Below are positions 20,351 to 30,034 of a stretch of DNA of 64,000 nt, piece by piece. The position numbers were made by a program, and so were the translations under genes. Below the pieces are notes generated by a model. It did no database searches. It saw nothing but the letters and a program-made list of their open reading frames with translations, and was not told the DNA's origin. Source of the stretch: Arachis hypogaea (taxonomy: Eukaryota > Streptophyta > Magnoliopsida > Fabales > Fabaceae). Location of the stretch: positions 90,596,693 to 90,660,692 of the forward strand of contig NC_092045.1 in the NCBI RefSeq assembly GCF_003086295.3. The letters are read 5' to 3'. Within the stretch, counting starts at the first letter, position 1. Each line of letters opens with the position of its first letter.

Positions 20351-20671
20351 GCTTATGCGCATGTTCACCTTGCTGTGTGTGTTTTTCCTTGTTTTCTTCA
20401 TGTTTTCTGCCTTGTACATGCTTTCTTCCATTTTTGCCTAGCCAATCTTGCCTCAATGACCTGAAATCACTCAACAAACAAGTCATGGTATCGAATGGCA
20501 TGAAAGTGGAATTAAATTGCTCAATTTAAGCACAAAATTGCATGTTTTCACATTTAGGATCGAATTAGGGGCAAAACACAAAAGTATGCTATTTTGGTAA
20601 ATAAGTGTGAGTTTGTATAATGAAATCCATCCAAATCAAGATAAAATATATCGGAAAATATGGGCTCATCA

Positions 20672-23316
20672 GTACAGTTTATGTCAGAAGGGTCAGAAGC
20701 ACCGGTTGTGGTAAATAGTTACTATTTGAACTCTATGATAGTAAACTGTTCTGGAATTGAATGTCAGGGTATTATGTTATTAGCTACGAGAGTATCAGGT
20801 GATGATCAGAGTTTAAAGCAGATTTCGGTTGTATGTGAATTTCTAGACGTATTTTCAGATGATAATAATGAATTTCCACCTAACCGGGAGGTTGAATTTG
20901 CAATTGAGTTGGTGCCTGGAGTCAGTCCAATTTCGATTATTCCTTACAGGATGTCACCTTTAGAAATGGCTGAACTGAAAGCTCAGCTAGAAGATCTGTT
21001 GGGTAAGCACTTTATTTGACCAAGTGTTTCTCCGTAGGGAGCACCAGTATTACTGGTAAAGAAGAAGGACGGAAGTATGCGCTCGTGTGTTGGTTATCGG
21101 CAACTGAATAAGGTTACTGTGAAGAATAAATATCCATTACCTAGAATTGATGACCTAATGGATCAGTTTCATGGTGGCAGTGTGTTCTCTAAGATTGATT
21201 TGTGATCCGGGTATCATCGGATAAGAGTTAGAGATGAACATATTCCAAAAACCGCTTTCAGAAATGCGTTATGGTCATTATGAGTATACAGTGATGTCCT
21301 TCGGGTTAACTAATGATCCGGAAATATTCATGGATTATATGAACATGATTTTTCGGCCGTACCTGGACAAGTTTATTATTGTCTTCATATATGATATTCT
21401 TGTTTACTCTAAGACTGAGGAGGGGAGCATGCTAATCACTTGCGAACTGTGCTGTAAATTCTGAGAGACAGGAAGTTATATGGTAAGTTATCTAAATGCG
21501 AGTTCTGGAAGAGCGAGGTGAGGTTTCTCGGTCACGTAGTGAGTAAGCAAGGAATAGCTGTGGATCTTGCTAAAATGGAAGCAGTGATGAATTGGGAGTG
21601 ACCAACTTCAGTAACAGAGATAAGGAGTTTCATTGGTCTGGCTGGGTATTATCAGAGATTCATTAAGGGATTTTCACAGCTCTCCTTATCTTTAACTAAG
21701 TTAACAAGGTAGGATACACCTTTTATCTGGACTTTAGAGTGTGAGGAGAGTTTTCAAGTATTGAAGCAAAGGTTGACTACTGCACCCATGTTGGTATTGC
21801 CTGAGCCAAGTGAACCGTTTGAAGTGTACTGTGATGCATCATTAAAGGGTTTGGGATGCAATCTGATGCAGCACCAGAATGTTGTAGCATACGCCTCACG
21901 GCAATTAAGACCGCATGAGATGAACTATCCGACTCACGACTTAGAACTTGCTACTGTTGTGTTTGCTCTGAAATCTGGAGGCATTATCTCTATGGCGTTA
22001 AGTTTTATGTTTTCTCAGACCATAAAAGTTTGAAGTATCTATTTGAGCAGAAAGAATTGAATTTGCGTCAGAGGAGGTGGATGGAGCTTCTGAAGGACTA
22101 TGATTTTGAATTGAATTACTATCCAGGAAAAGCGAGCAGACGCCTTGAGTTGGAAATCTTTATATACATCTTGGATGATGCTACGAGAAGAAGAGTTACT
22201 AAAGGCATTCCAAGGTTTGAAATTGGGAGTTAGGAAAGAATCTGGAATTCTGTGTTTGAGTCAGTTGCAAATTTTAAGTGATTTTAGATTAGAACTTCTG
22301 AAGGCTCATCAAGATGATAAAGCGTTATGTAAAGTATTGCTGGCAATTGAACAGGGAAGACAGTGGAGAGTGTCAGAAGGTAAGGATGGTTTATGGAGGT
22401 TCAAGAACAAAATTATTGTGCCAGATGTTAGAGATATGGGACAAAGTATCTTGAAGGAAGCTCATAAGAACGGGTTTCAATCCATCCAGGAAGTACCAAA
22501 ATGTATCAAGATCTAAAAGCGATGTTCTGGTAGCCAGGGATGAAGAATGATGTGGCGACGCATGTATCTAAATGTTTAACGTGTCAGAAAGTTAAGATTG
22601 AGCATTAGAGACCATCAGGAACCCTTCAGCCTTTAGAGATTTCACAATGGAAATGGGAGAGTATCGTAATTGATTTTGTGATAGGTTTGCCTAGGACCCG
22701 GACTGGTTTTGACACTATTTGGGTGGTTGTGGACCGACTAACAAAATTAGCTCACTTTCTCCCTGTCCAGATAAGTTGTACAATGAAAAATTAGCTCGAA
22801 TGTTTATTAAAGAGATTATCAGATTGCACGGCGTGCCTTCCACCATTATATCCAACAGAGATCCTCGTTTCACATCAAGATTTTAGGGAGCCTTTCAGCA
22901 TGCATTTGGGATTCAGTTAAGTTTGAGTACTGCATATCACCCTCAGACATATGGTCAATCAGAGAGTATTATTCAGACCTTGGAGGATATGCTAAGGGCT
23001 TGTGTTTTGGACCATCTGGCGAGCTAGGATCGGTATATGCCATTAGTGGAGTTTGCTTAAAATAATAGCTACCATGCGATCATCATAATGGCTCTGTATA
23101 AGGCTCTGTATGGCAGGAAATGTCAATCCCTTTATATTGGTATTAAACTGGAGAAAGAAGCTTATTAGGGTCTGAGATAATAGCTAAAACTACTGAGCAG
23201 ATAAAGAAGATTCGTAATCGAATGCTTATAGCTCAAAGCCGTCAGAAGAGCTATGTTGATCAAAGGTGAAAGCCTTTGGAGTTTGAAGAAGGGGAGCATG
23301 TCTTTCTGAAGGTTAC
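20672..23316 (+). pseudogene. pol: Chromovirus A pol: RT, RNase H, integrase core (decayed)
   Basis: Resumes the polyprotein after the solo LTR. It shows the protease-RT linker (CEFLDVFSDD, ELVPGVSPISIIPYRMSP), RT ([37 protein letters not shown]), an active site reading FIYDILVYS instead of F-D-D-IL (first catalytic Asp lost, about 21389), RNase H ([13 protein letters not shown], near 21825), an HHCC region (VSKCLTCQKVKIEH) and the integrase core ([25 protein letters not shown]). Stops and frameshifts are frequent (21017, 21033, 21203, and frameshifts near 22135 and 22475). It is cut at 23316 inside EHVFLKVT by the composite element and resumes at 31429. Confidence 0.88.
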
Positions 23317-24688
23317 TGATAAACCCATATTTCGTGAGTTCTTTTGTGCTTAATTTGAGTGATTTATATAATCCTTCACCTACTTATTCACATTAATTGC
23401 ATGGTTTTACTTTCCCTTCCTTATTATGTCGTATTGTGAAAAACTTGTTTCCTAAGCTTTAAAAATTAATTATTTTAATTACCTTTATTTCCATTCAATG
23501 CCGTGATTAGTATGTTGAGTAGTTTCAGATTTTCTAAGGCAGAATGACTTAGAGAATGGAAAAGAAAACATACAAAAATGGAAGGAGAAAGCAAAATGGA
23601 GCTTTAAGGAAACTGGTGTTCACGCGATCGCATGGACGACACGATCGCGTGCCAGAAGCGAAGATTCAGCGACGCGGCCGCATGACTGACGCGACCGCGC
23701 GCCTTAAGCAGATATATGCGACCGCGTGGCAAGGAAAAGCTCCGAATGACGCGACCGCGTGACCCACGCGGACGCGTGACAAAGGCCACGCACCAGAAAA
23801 TTACAGAACACGCCCCAGCGAGTTCTAAACCCCTTTTTGGCCCAAATCCAAGTCCAGAAAGCACAGACTAGAGGTTATAAAGTGGGTGAATGCATCCATT
23901 CATAAGAAGGCTTTTCATAATTCACTTCTCATGATTTAGATTAGTTTTGAGAGGGGTTCTATCCTCTCTCTCTTAGGATTTAGGATTTCTCTTAGTTTTA
24001 GGAGTGACTCTCAATCCCAGGTTCTTTATTTTTATTTATTTTTCCAATTAAATTTATAAACTCTTTCATGTTATGATTTTCTTTGAATTAATATTATTTG
24101 AGATATTTCAGTTATTATTGCTTTCTTTTAATTACATGATTATTGCTTCCAATCTGAAGGCATTTTTATTTGAGCAGTTTCAATTTTCTTTCCTTTTGGC
24201 TTTGGTTAAATAATTGGTGACTTTAGAGTTATCAAACTCATTGTTGATTGAAAATTGGAATTCATCCACTTAACTTACCTTCATAGTTAGAGGTCAACAA
24301 AGTGGGAGAAAGATCCAATTCTCATCACAATTGATAAGGATAACTAGGAAAGGACCTCCAGTTCTTACACCTTGACAAGAGTTTATTTTACAGTCATTCA
24401 TTTACTTTTATTGCTTTGAAAATATACCTGTGCCCACTGCCCAACTAACCTTTTACCTTAATCCAAAACCCCAAATACACTTTTTCATAACCAATAATAA
24501 GAACATACCTCCCTGCAATTCCTTGAGAAGACGACCCGAGGTTTAAATACTCGGTTAACAATTTTTAAAGGGGTTTGTTACTTGTGACAACCAAAACGTT
24601 TGCACGAAGGGATTTCTGTTAGTTTAGAAGCTATATCTACAACGCGAATATTTTTAATAATTCTTTACTAGCAAAAATCCTAACGTCA
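23317..24688 (+). repeat. 5' LTR of the composite element
   Basis: 1,372 bp from TGATAAACCCATATTTCG to CTAACGTCA, next to the primer site. A TATA-like TATAAAG lies at 23876-23882 and GAAGACGACCCGAGG at 24527-24541. Palindromic CpG-rich words such as GACGCGACCGCG and CACGCGATCGCATGG fill 23620-23780. Its first third differs strongly from the 3' LTRs at 29376 and 31423, although their ends and promoter region are alike. Confidence 0.88.
23620..23785. repeat. CGCGATCGCG / CGCGACCGCG palindromic repeats in LTR
   Basis: At least eight short self-complementary words of the form (C)ACGCG(A/G)(T/C)CGCGT(G) lie in about 165 bp, for example CACGATCGCGTG and GACGCGACCGCGTGACCCAC. The same motif family fills 26706-27245 and the LTR arms at 29815-29900 and 30930-31015. 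Confidence 0.85.
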
Positions 24689-24691
24689 AAA

Positions 24692-24709
24692 TGGCACCGT
24701 TGCCGGGGA
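24692..24709 (+). other. Primer-binding site of the composite element
   Basis: TGGCACCGTTGCCGGGGA, three bases after the LTR end. It differs from the Athila-like site TGGCGCCGTTGCCGGGGA by one transition. Confidence 0.85.
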
Positions 24710-24934
24710 ATTGCAAACATGTGCCTTATTATTGGTTATTGTAAATATTTTTCAAAAAAAAATAAAATAAAAAAATTTTCAGATTTCTATTTTAAATTTT
24801 TTTTATCTTATCTTATATTTTTCAAAAATCATATCTTTTTCAAAAATATTTTCATATCTTTTTTTTTCAAAAATTGTATCTTTTTCAAAATATTTTCTTT
24901 TTATTAAGTTTTGTTTTTATTTTCTCTTACTACC
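24710..24934 (+). other. A/T-rich leader of the composite element
   Basis: Short leader between primer site and ATG, dominated by TTTTTCAAAAATNATATC words similar to the A/T-rich leader repeats of the Athila-like elements. No gene. Confidence 0.5.
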
Positions 24935-26380
24935 ATGAACTCTCACCCCTTTGGCTATGAGTCTGGTTACAATTATGTTGCAGGAAGAGGAGATTATAAT
25001 GACAACATGCACCATGGTTGGAACAATCAAAGATGGGAGGAGCCACAAGGATTTGATCAACCCTCATGGCAACAACCACCTCCAATGGACTATCAACAAC
25101 CATTCTGTGATGCATATCAAGATGATGGCTATGGTGAGCACTCTTTTGATTATCAACAACCACCACCATATGCCTATGAACCCCCTCCTCAACATGACTT
25201 TAGACCACCATACTCACAAGCCCCTTTCCGCCATTCACCTCCATATGACCCTAACCCTCAACCACCATACCAACCACCTTATGAGCCATATGAACCATAT
25301 ATAGAACCACCCCAATTCCAACCTAATTACTCACAAGAACCACCACTTCAATATTCACCATCTCCATATCCATCAATCCAAGAGCATTATGATCCTATTT
25401 ATGAAAATCGAGTGCATCAAGAGGCAAACGATCGTCTCAAGGAAACAATGGATCGATTTCAGGCAACCACTCAACAACTGGGGCAAGTATTAATTCAATG
25501 GGCTTCTAGACGCTTAAATACACAAGGATCAGCCACAGCCCCATGTGGACAGTCTAGTGAAGAGCGTAGCATGAAGGAGATACCAGAACCCCCAGTGAAC
25601 AAGACAGAGAATGAATTCATACTAGAACAAGTAGAAGAAGCTGTCATTGTTCAAGAAGAAGAAGAAGTGATTGAAGACTTAGGAGATGCAGAACCTCCAT
25701 GGGAAAGTCAAGACATCGAACCCCCTTCCAAGACGGTTGAATTTGATGCTGAAGAGGGTGTACAACCTCCAAAGCATATCATAGTTGAAGACTTGGAAGA
25801 GGTTAATCAAGAGATGGAGATTCAAGAAGAAGAAGCACAACCTCCCATGCCCTTGGAAAGCAATGAAAAGGAGATTGAATTGAAAGAGATCTACCAAGAG
25901 GAAGAGGTTGAAATTGAAGAAGTTTGCAAAGAGGTGGTAATTATCAGAGAAGAGCACAAGGGAGTGGAGCTTGCAATTTCATTAAAGATACCTCCCCCTA
26001 AGTCGCCATCATCCTTCACAACATTCAAGTGGGTAAAATTCATAATCCATAGCTTTCTAATCCCACTTGAATATGGGCTACTGGAGACGGATGGTCAACT
26101 TAGAGCTCTTTGTGGCATTAAGAGTAAAAGGAAGATGGTCAGTGGTAAGAATTGTCCTGCAAGGTTCATTATGGTTGGAAGCTTTAAGTTTAAACGCAAA
26201 GGTTGGTATAGAGCTCAACTGAATGGGTCTAGGAAGCTGTTTGGTCGCTGCAGTGAGAATTCAGATCACCTTTCACCCGGCTGGAAAAATGCAGATCAAG
26301 ACAAAAACGGGTGTAAAGGTAAAGTTTGGGATCCGGGAATCTGTTCTGACATTTGTCACCCCGGGAGCCTAAGAATCTAA
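24935..26380 (+). CDS. Pro/Gln/Tyr-rich then acidic protein of the non-autonomous element
   Basis: 481 aa from ATG 24935 (MNSHPFGYESGYNYVAGRGD), the first ATG after the leader. Residues 1-150 are low complexity, rich in Pro, Gln, Tyr, His and Asp (DYQQPPPYAYEPPPQHDF, PYQPPYEPYEPYIEPPQF). Residues about 160-205 could be a short helix (NDRLKETMDRFQATTQQLGQ). About 220-345 is strongly acidic with runs of Glu. The tail (about 350-481) is basic and Cys/Trp-containing (FTTFKWVKFIIHSFLIP, RKLFGRCSENSDHLSPGW, CSDICHPGSL). I recognise no gag, protease, RT or integrase motif and no known domain. The frame is identical in both assembled copies (44933-46378). It may replace gag as a packaging protein; that is a guess from its position after the primer site. 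Confidence 0.75.
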   Translation: MNSHPFGYESGYNYVAGRGDYNDNMHHGWNNQRWEEPQGFDQPSWQQPPPMDYQQPFCDAYQDDGYGEHSFDYQQPPPYAYEPPPQHDFRPPYSQAPFRHSPPYDPNPQPPYQPPYEPYEPYIEPPQFQPNYSQEPPLQYSPSPYPSIQEHYDPIYENRVHQEANDRLKETMDRFQATTQQLGQVLIQWASRRLNTQGSATAPCGQSSEERSMKEIPEPPVNKTENEFILEQVEEAVIVQEEEEVIEDLGDAEPPWESQDIEPPSKTVEFDAEEGVQPPKHIIVEDLEEVNQEMEIQEEEAQPPMPLESNEKEIELKEIYQEEEVEIEEVCKEVVIIREEHKGVELAISLKIPPPKSPSSFTTFKWVKFIIHSFLIPLEYGLLETDGQLRALCGIKSKRKMVSGKNCPARFIMVGSFKFKRKGWYRAQLNGSRKLFGRCSENSDHLSPGWKNADQDKNGCKGKVWDPGICSDICHPGSLRI

Positions 26381-27803
26381 TTGAAGCTTCGTAAGGGCTT
26401 TACGTGCTTAGTCTGGGACCCCGGAGGTTACTGGAGATACAAACATTAGTGGAGATTCCTGGATGAGTTCAAGCATAAGCCACCATAACAAGGAGCTCCT
26501 CCAATGTCCAACTTAAGGACTTTAACTAAAAGTGTTAGGTGGGAGGCAATCCACCATGGTATGGTCGTTTCTTTTTCAGTTTATTTCATCATTATTTGTT
26601 TTTATTTTTATTTCCTTTTCATTTTACTTTAGTAAACCTGGAATCATGCATAGCACTCATATTAATCACTGCATTCTGCATTGTTCATGCATATATAAAA
26701 AAATTTTGCTACGCGACTCGATCGCATCAACGACGCGTCCGCGTCGCTTGGAGAGAAAGGAAAATTAAAAGTGAACAGAGAGTCACGCAGGAGCGTGGCT
26801 GGAGGCGTGCTAATGGCACATATCGACCCACGCGACCGCGTCGCTGACGCGTCCGCGTCGAATGGGAAGTATGGCCTCCCATGCGACCGCGTGCCCCACG
26901 CGACCGCGTGCCCTACATTTCGACGTAAAAGGGTGCACAATGCCATATTGTGCGAGAGTGGTGCTGGATTGGTGCTGGAAGCACAATCCCTGTCACGCGA
27001 CCGCGTTGGCGACGCCGGCCGCGTCAATTATTTCTGACGCACACTCACGCGATCGCGTGCCCCAGGCGATCGCGTCACCCAATTTTGGCAATTAAATTGA
27101 ATCGAACAGAGAGTTGTGCTGGAGCGAGGCTACACTCGCGCCAGCAGCGCAACACGGGTCACGCGAATGCGTGACTGACGCGATCACGTCATCTTACCTG
27201 ACGCGTACCCACGCGAACGCGTGCCTTCCGCGGCCGCGTCGCATGCGCCGCACAGCTCACCCTAAAACTGCCACATATCTTATCTTTCTCTCCTCCAAAT
27301 CCTAATTTTTCTTCTCCTTTCTTATTTACTTCCTCTTCCCTTCTTTCCCTTCTCATTCTTCTTATTTTTTTTATTTTATTTAATTTATTTGCATATCTCA
27401 TTCATTGCATTTTAATTTTGTGCATATTTTTATTTTCTTTTCTGAATTTTTTATTTTTCCATTGGTGTTAAATATCCCTTCTTATTCAACTGTTACATCT
27501 TTTCTTGAATTTATTTTGGTAACTTGTTTTACACTGTTGGGCAATACTATTTAAGTCAATGTTAATCTTTTATATTATTTGTATTAATTTTGCATTGACA
27601 TGAATTTATATTGTCTTACACTCTCCTCCCCTATGTTACAAATTTTATACCACTGGTATGCCATGGCTTCTATCATTTTCTCACGTACATGTTGAAGCTT
27701 CCATGTAAATGAGACCATTATCATTTGGCATTAACCCACCCATAGTTCATTTATTTTCTTATCTTTATTATTGGGTTACTTTTTCTTCCCTTTTTCTTTC
27801 AGG
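26381..27803 (+). other. Non-coding internal region with CpG-rich repeats
   Basis: About 1.4 kb without a convincing gene. At 26706-27245 there are some twenty palindromic words of the GACGCGACCGCGT / CACGCGATCGCGTG type, the same family as in this element's LTRs. After that the sequence is T-rich to a polypyrimidine tract and AG at 27786-27802 (CCCTTTTTCTTTCAG), a good 3' splice-site context just before a small ORF. Confidence 0.6.
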
Positions 27804-27944
27804 ATGGCCACCCGAAAGGGAATCGGAAGACGTTTACATGGGGAGACAGACAAGTCCATCTGCAAAATCTTAAGAAAAGCTTCAGTTGGAACAACCCGTC
27901 CACCTGCACATCTCAGCATGCACCGAGGACGGTGCAATCTTTAA
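27804..27944 (+). CDS. Small basic ORF after a splice-acceptor-like site
   Basis: 46 codons from ATG 27804 (MATRKGIGRRLHGETDKSIC), one base after CCCTTTTTCTTTCAG. It resembles the entry point of a spliced downstream ORF, as in Athila elements where the env-like gene is made from a spliced RNA. In the second assembled copy (47805-47981) one extra A shifts the frame after about 24 residues and gives 58 aa. Because that difference may be a sequencing error, the true C-terminus is unknown. No known domain; it may be the remnant of a longer ORF. Confidence 0.4.
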   Translation: MATRKGIGRRLHGETDKSICKILRKASVGTTRPPAHLSMHRGRCNL

Positions 27945-29361
27945 GTGTGGGGAGGTCGATACCGATCTCCGTGGGTTAGTACTTTCTTTTCAACACCAAT
28001 AATCTTATTTTCTTTATTTGTTCATTGTTGCATCTGCATATTTGATTGCATATTTATTTGATGATTTTGTGCATTTAGTTACTACTTGGTTAAAATAATA
28101 AATTTCTTTTAAAATCCTATTTTTGAAAAATTTCACAAATTTAAATTGAAAATTTTTATGTTAAAAATTTGTTTGAAGTTGTAATTGGAACATAGTTTTT
28201 GAGCCAAAGAACACACAACCTGTGAGATTTGAGCTTATTACATGGTTACATTATTTAACCATAAACATTTTATTCTTGTGTATTTACTTCTCTATGATTG
28301 CAATCTTAGCTTTGTTTCATTCTATATATCCAATATTTAGTGTATTTAAATGCTTGCATATGATTGAGGCCATTGTTAATTCTAGCTCACTTATCCCAAA
28401 ATTAGCCTACCTTTTACATCACCCTGTTAGCCCCCTTGAGCTTTTAATCCCCTCTTGTTCTATAAACCACAATACTAGCCTTAAGCAGAAAAACAAAATA
28501 AAAATCCCAAGTTGAATCCTTGGTTAACTTAAGATAGAAAAGCATGAATAGAGTTAAATGTGGGAAACCTTGTGGGAACATGAGTGATAGAAACAAAGGG
28601 TTAGGAAGATTAAAAAAAGAAATAAAAATAAATTTGGAAAGCATGCTCATAAGAAAATCAAAGTGATTCAATTACCATGTGCATCAAAAAAAAAATTTCA
28701 GCATCTGAATAAAAGGGGAATACAAAAAGAAATTCCCCAATGAAAACAATGCACATGGGATAAACATTAAAAAAGTGAAACACGAGCATGTAATACAAAA
28801 GTGGGAAAAATTATGGGTAGCTAGGTATGATTTTAAAGTTATATAGAGTGTATGTATGCTAGGTGAGATCTTAGACTAATCAAGGATTCACTTTATAAAG
28901 CTCACTTAGCCATATATATACCCTTACCCTTACCTTAGCCCCATTATAACCTTGAAAAGACCTCATGATGTTTGCATTGATGCATTAAATATTGTTGATT
29001 GGTTAGATGAAGAACAAAGTGTTAGAAAGCATGACTAGGGAAGAGTAGAGTGATTGACCCTAGACACTTGAGAGATTAGAAGTGCATATACATTTCCTGT
29101 GAGGGTTCAATGCTTGATTCTATGTTCCCTGCTTTCATGAGCTATCTTCTTACAGGTTTACTTATCTTTATTGTGTAATTTGAATTAGTGCAATTTGGTT
29201 TATATTTATTCTTGGAGAATTTATTTACTTTTAAACCAAGTAGGTAGAAACATTTTGCATGTAGCTGCATTCATATACATAGGTTGCATTTCATAACATT
29301 TCACCTTTCCTCTTCATCTTTATAGCTTCTTTGAGCTTAGCATGAGGACATGCTAATGTTT
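27945..29361 (+). other. Non-coding 3' internal region of the composite element
   Basis: About 1.4 kb, A/T-rich, no credible gene. It starts with a polypurine-tract-like word TTTAAGTGTGGGGAGGT (27941-27957) that recurs exactly before the 3' LTR (29359-29375), so the last 1.4 kb is flanked by two copies of the tract. Confidence 0.55.
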
Positions 29362-29375
29362 AAGTGTGGGGAGGT
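29362..29375 (+). other. Polypurine tract of the composite element
   Basis: AAGTGTGGGGAGGT directly before the 3' LTR start TGATAAACCAC. A second copy is at 27944-27957. Confidence 0.8.
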
Positions 29376-29965
29376 TGATAAACCACTATTTTATGGTTTA
29401 TCTTGTGCTCAATTGAGTGGTTTTTATCTACTCTTTACCCACTTATTCATAATATTTGCATGGTTTTATATTTCCTTCCTGATTATGTGCTTTGATTGAA
29501 AACATACTTCTTTGGACTTATATTTGCTTATTATTAATCCTCTCTTATCACCATTAGATGCCTTGATATGTGTGTTAAGTGATTTCAGAGATTACAGGGC
29601 AAGAATGGCTTGGAGGATGGAAAGGAAGCATGCAAAAGTGGAAGGAATGCAAGAAGTTGGAAAAACTGCTAAGCTGTTCAGCCTGACCTCTTCGCACTCA
29701 AATGGCTATAACTTTAGCTACAGAGGTCCAAACGATGCGGTTCCAATTGCGTTGGAAAGCTAACGTTCATGGCTTCGATTTGATATATAATTTGCAATAG
29801 TTGCCTCGACGCCAGGTGACACGAACGCGTGGGTCACGTGGACGCGTGACCTAGCCAACACCCAATCCGCGCGGTCGCGTGGACGACGCGGCCGCGTCAC
29901 TTTTCCGCGACCTGTATGGACCAGAAAGCGCTGGAAGTGATTTTTGTCGGTTTAGAGACTATATC
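29376..29965 (+). repeat. 3' LTR of the composite element, plus orientation, internally deleted
   Basis: TGATAAACCACTATTTTATGG... continues as an LTR to 29940, then jumps to a 25-bp piece from near the LTR's far end (29941-29965), so about 0.9 kb is missing. The jump has microhomology (GATTT). It then meets an inverted LTR. Confidence 0.82.
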
Positions 29966-30034
29966 AATTTTGCCAGTAAAGAATTTCATAAAAACAGTCG
30001 CGTTGTAGATATAGTCTCTAAACCGACAAAAATC
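29939..30034. repeat. 27-bp perfect hairpin at the LTR-LTR junction
   Basis: 29939-29965 is the exact reverse complement of 30008-30034, with a 42-nt loop. It marks where the plus LTR flips into the inverted LTR. The second assembled copy shows the same hairpin at about 49942-50037. Confidence 0.93.

Larger units (their letters stand above)
8316..20671 (-). repeat. Solo LTR (TGATGAGCCC family), split by T2
   Basis: Bounded by target duplications GTACA (8311-8315 and 20672-20676), across which chromovirus A's protein resumes. Without T2 it is about 1.6 kb (8316-9029 plus 19793-20671). On the minus strand it begins TGATGAGCCCATATTTTC and ends GTCCTCTATCA, so TG...CA ends. No internal region of its own is present, hence solo LTR, presumably from LTR-LTR recombination. 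The minus strand carries GAAGACGACCCGAGG (8475-8461), a word also found in the LTRs of the composite element, suggesting an Athila-type LTR. Palindromic GTGCGTACGCAC words lie at 20230-20350. Confidence 0.85.

Noticed and set aside
20155..20431. Cys/His-rich ORFs in the solo LTR (repeated at 40154-40430)
   Set aside because: The composition comes from the GTGCGTACGCAC palindromes; not plausible zinc fingers.
24930..25304. ORFs overlapping the 481-aa frame on either strand (His/Met-rich or His/Val-rich)
   Set aside because: Shadows of the Pro/Gln/Tyr-rich coding repeat in other frames.
26706..27245. CpG-rich block as a gene or CpG island promoter
   Set aside because: The CpG comes from short palindromic repeats; frames across it give only repeated Arg/Asp/Ala-rich translations.
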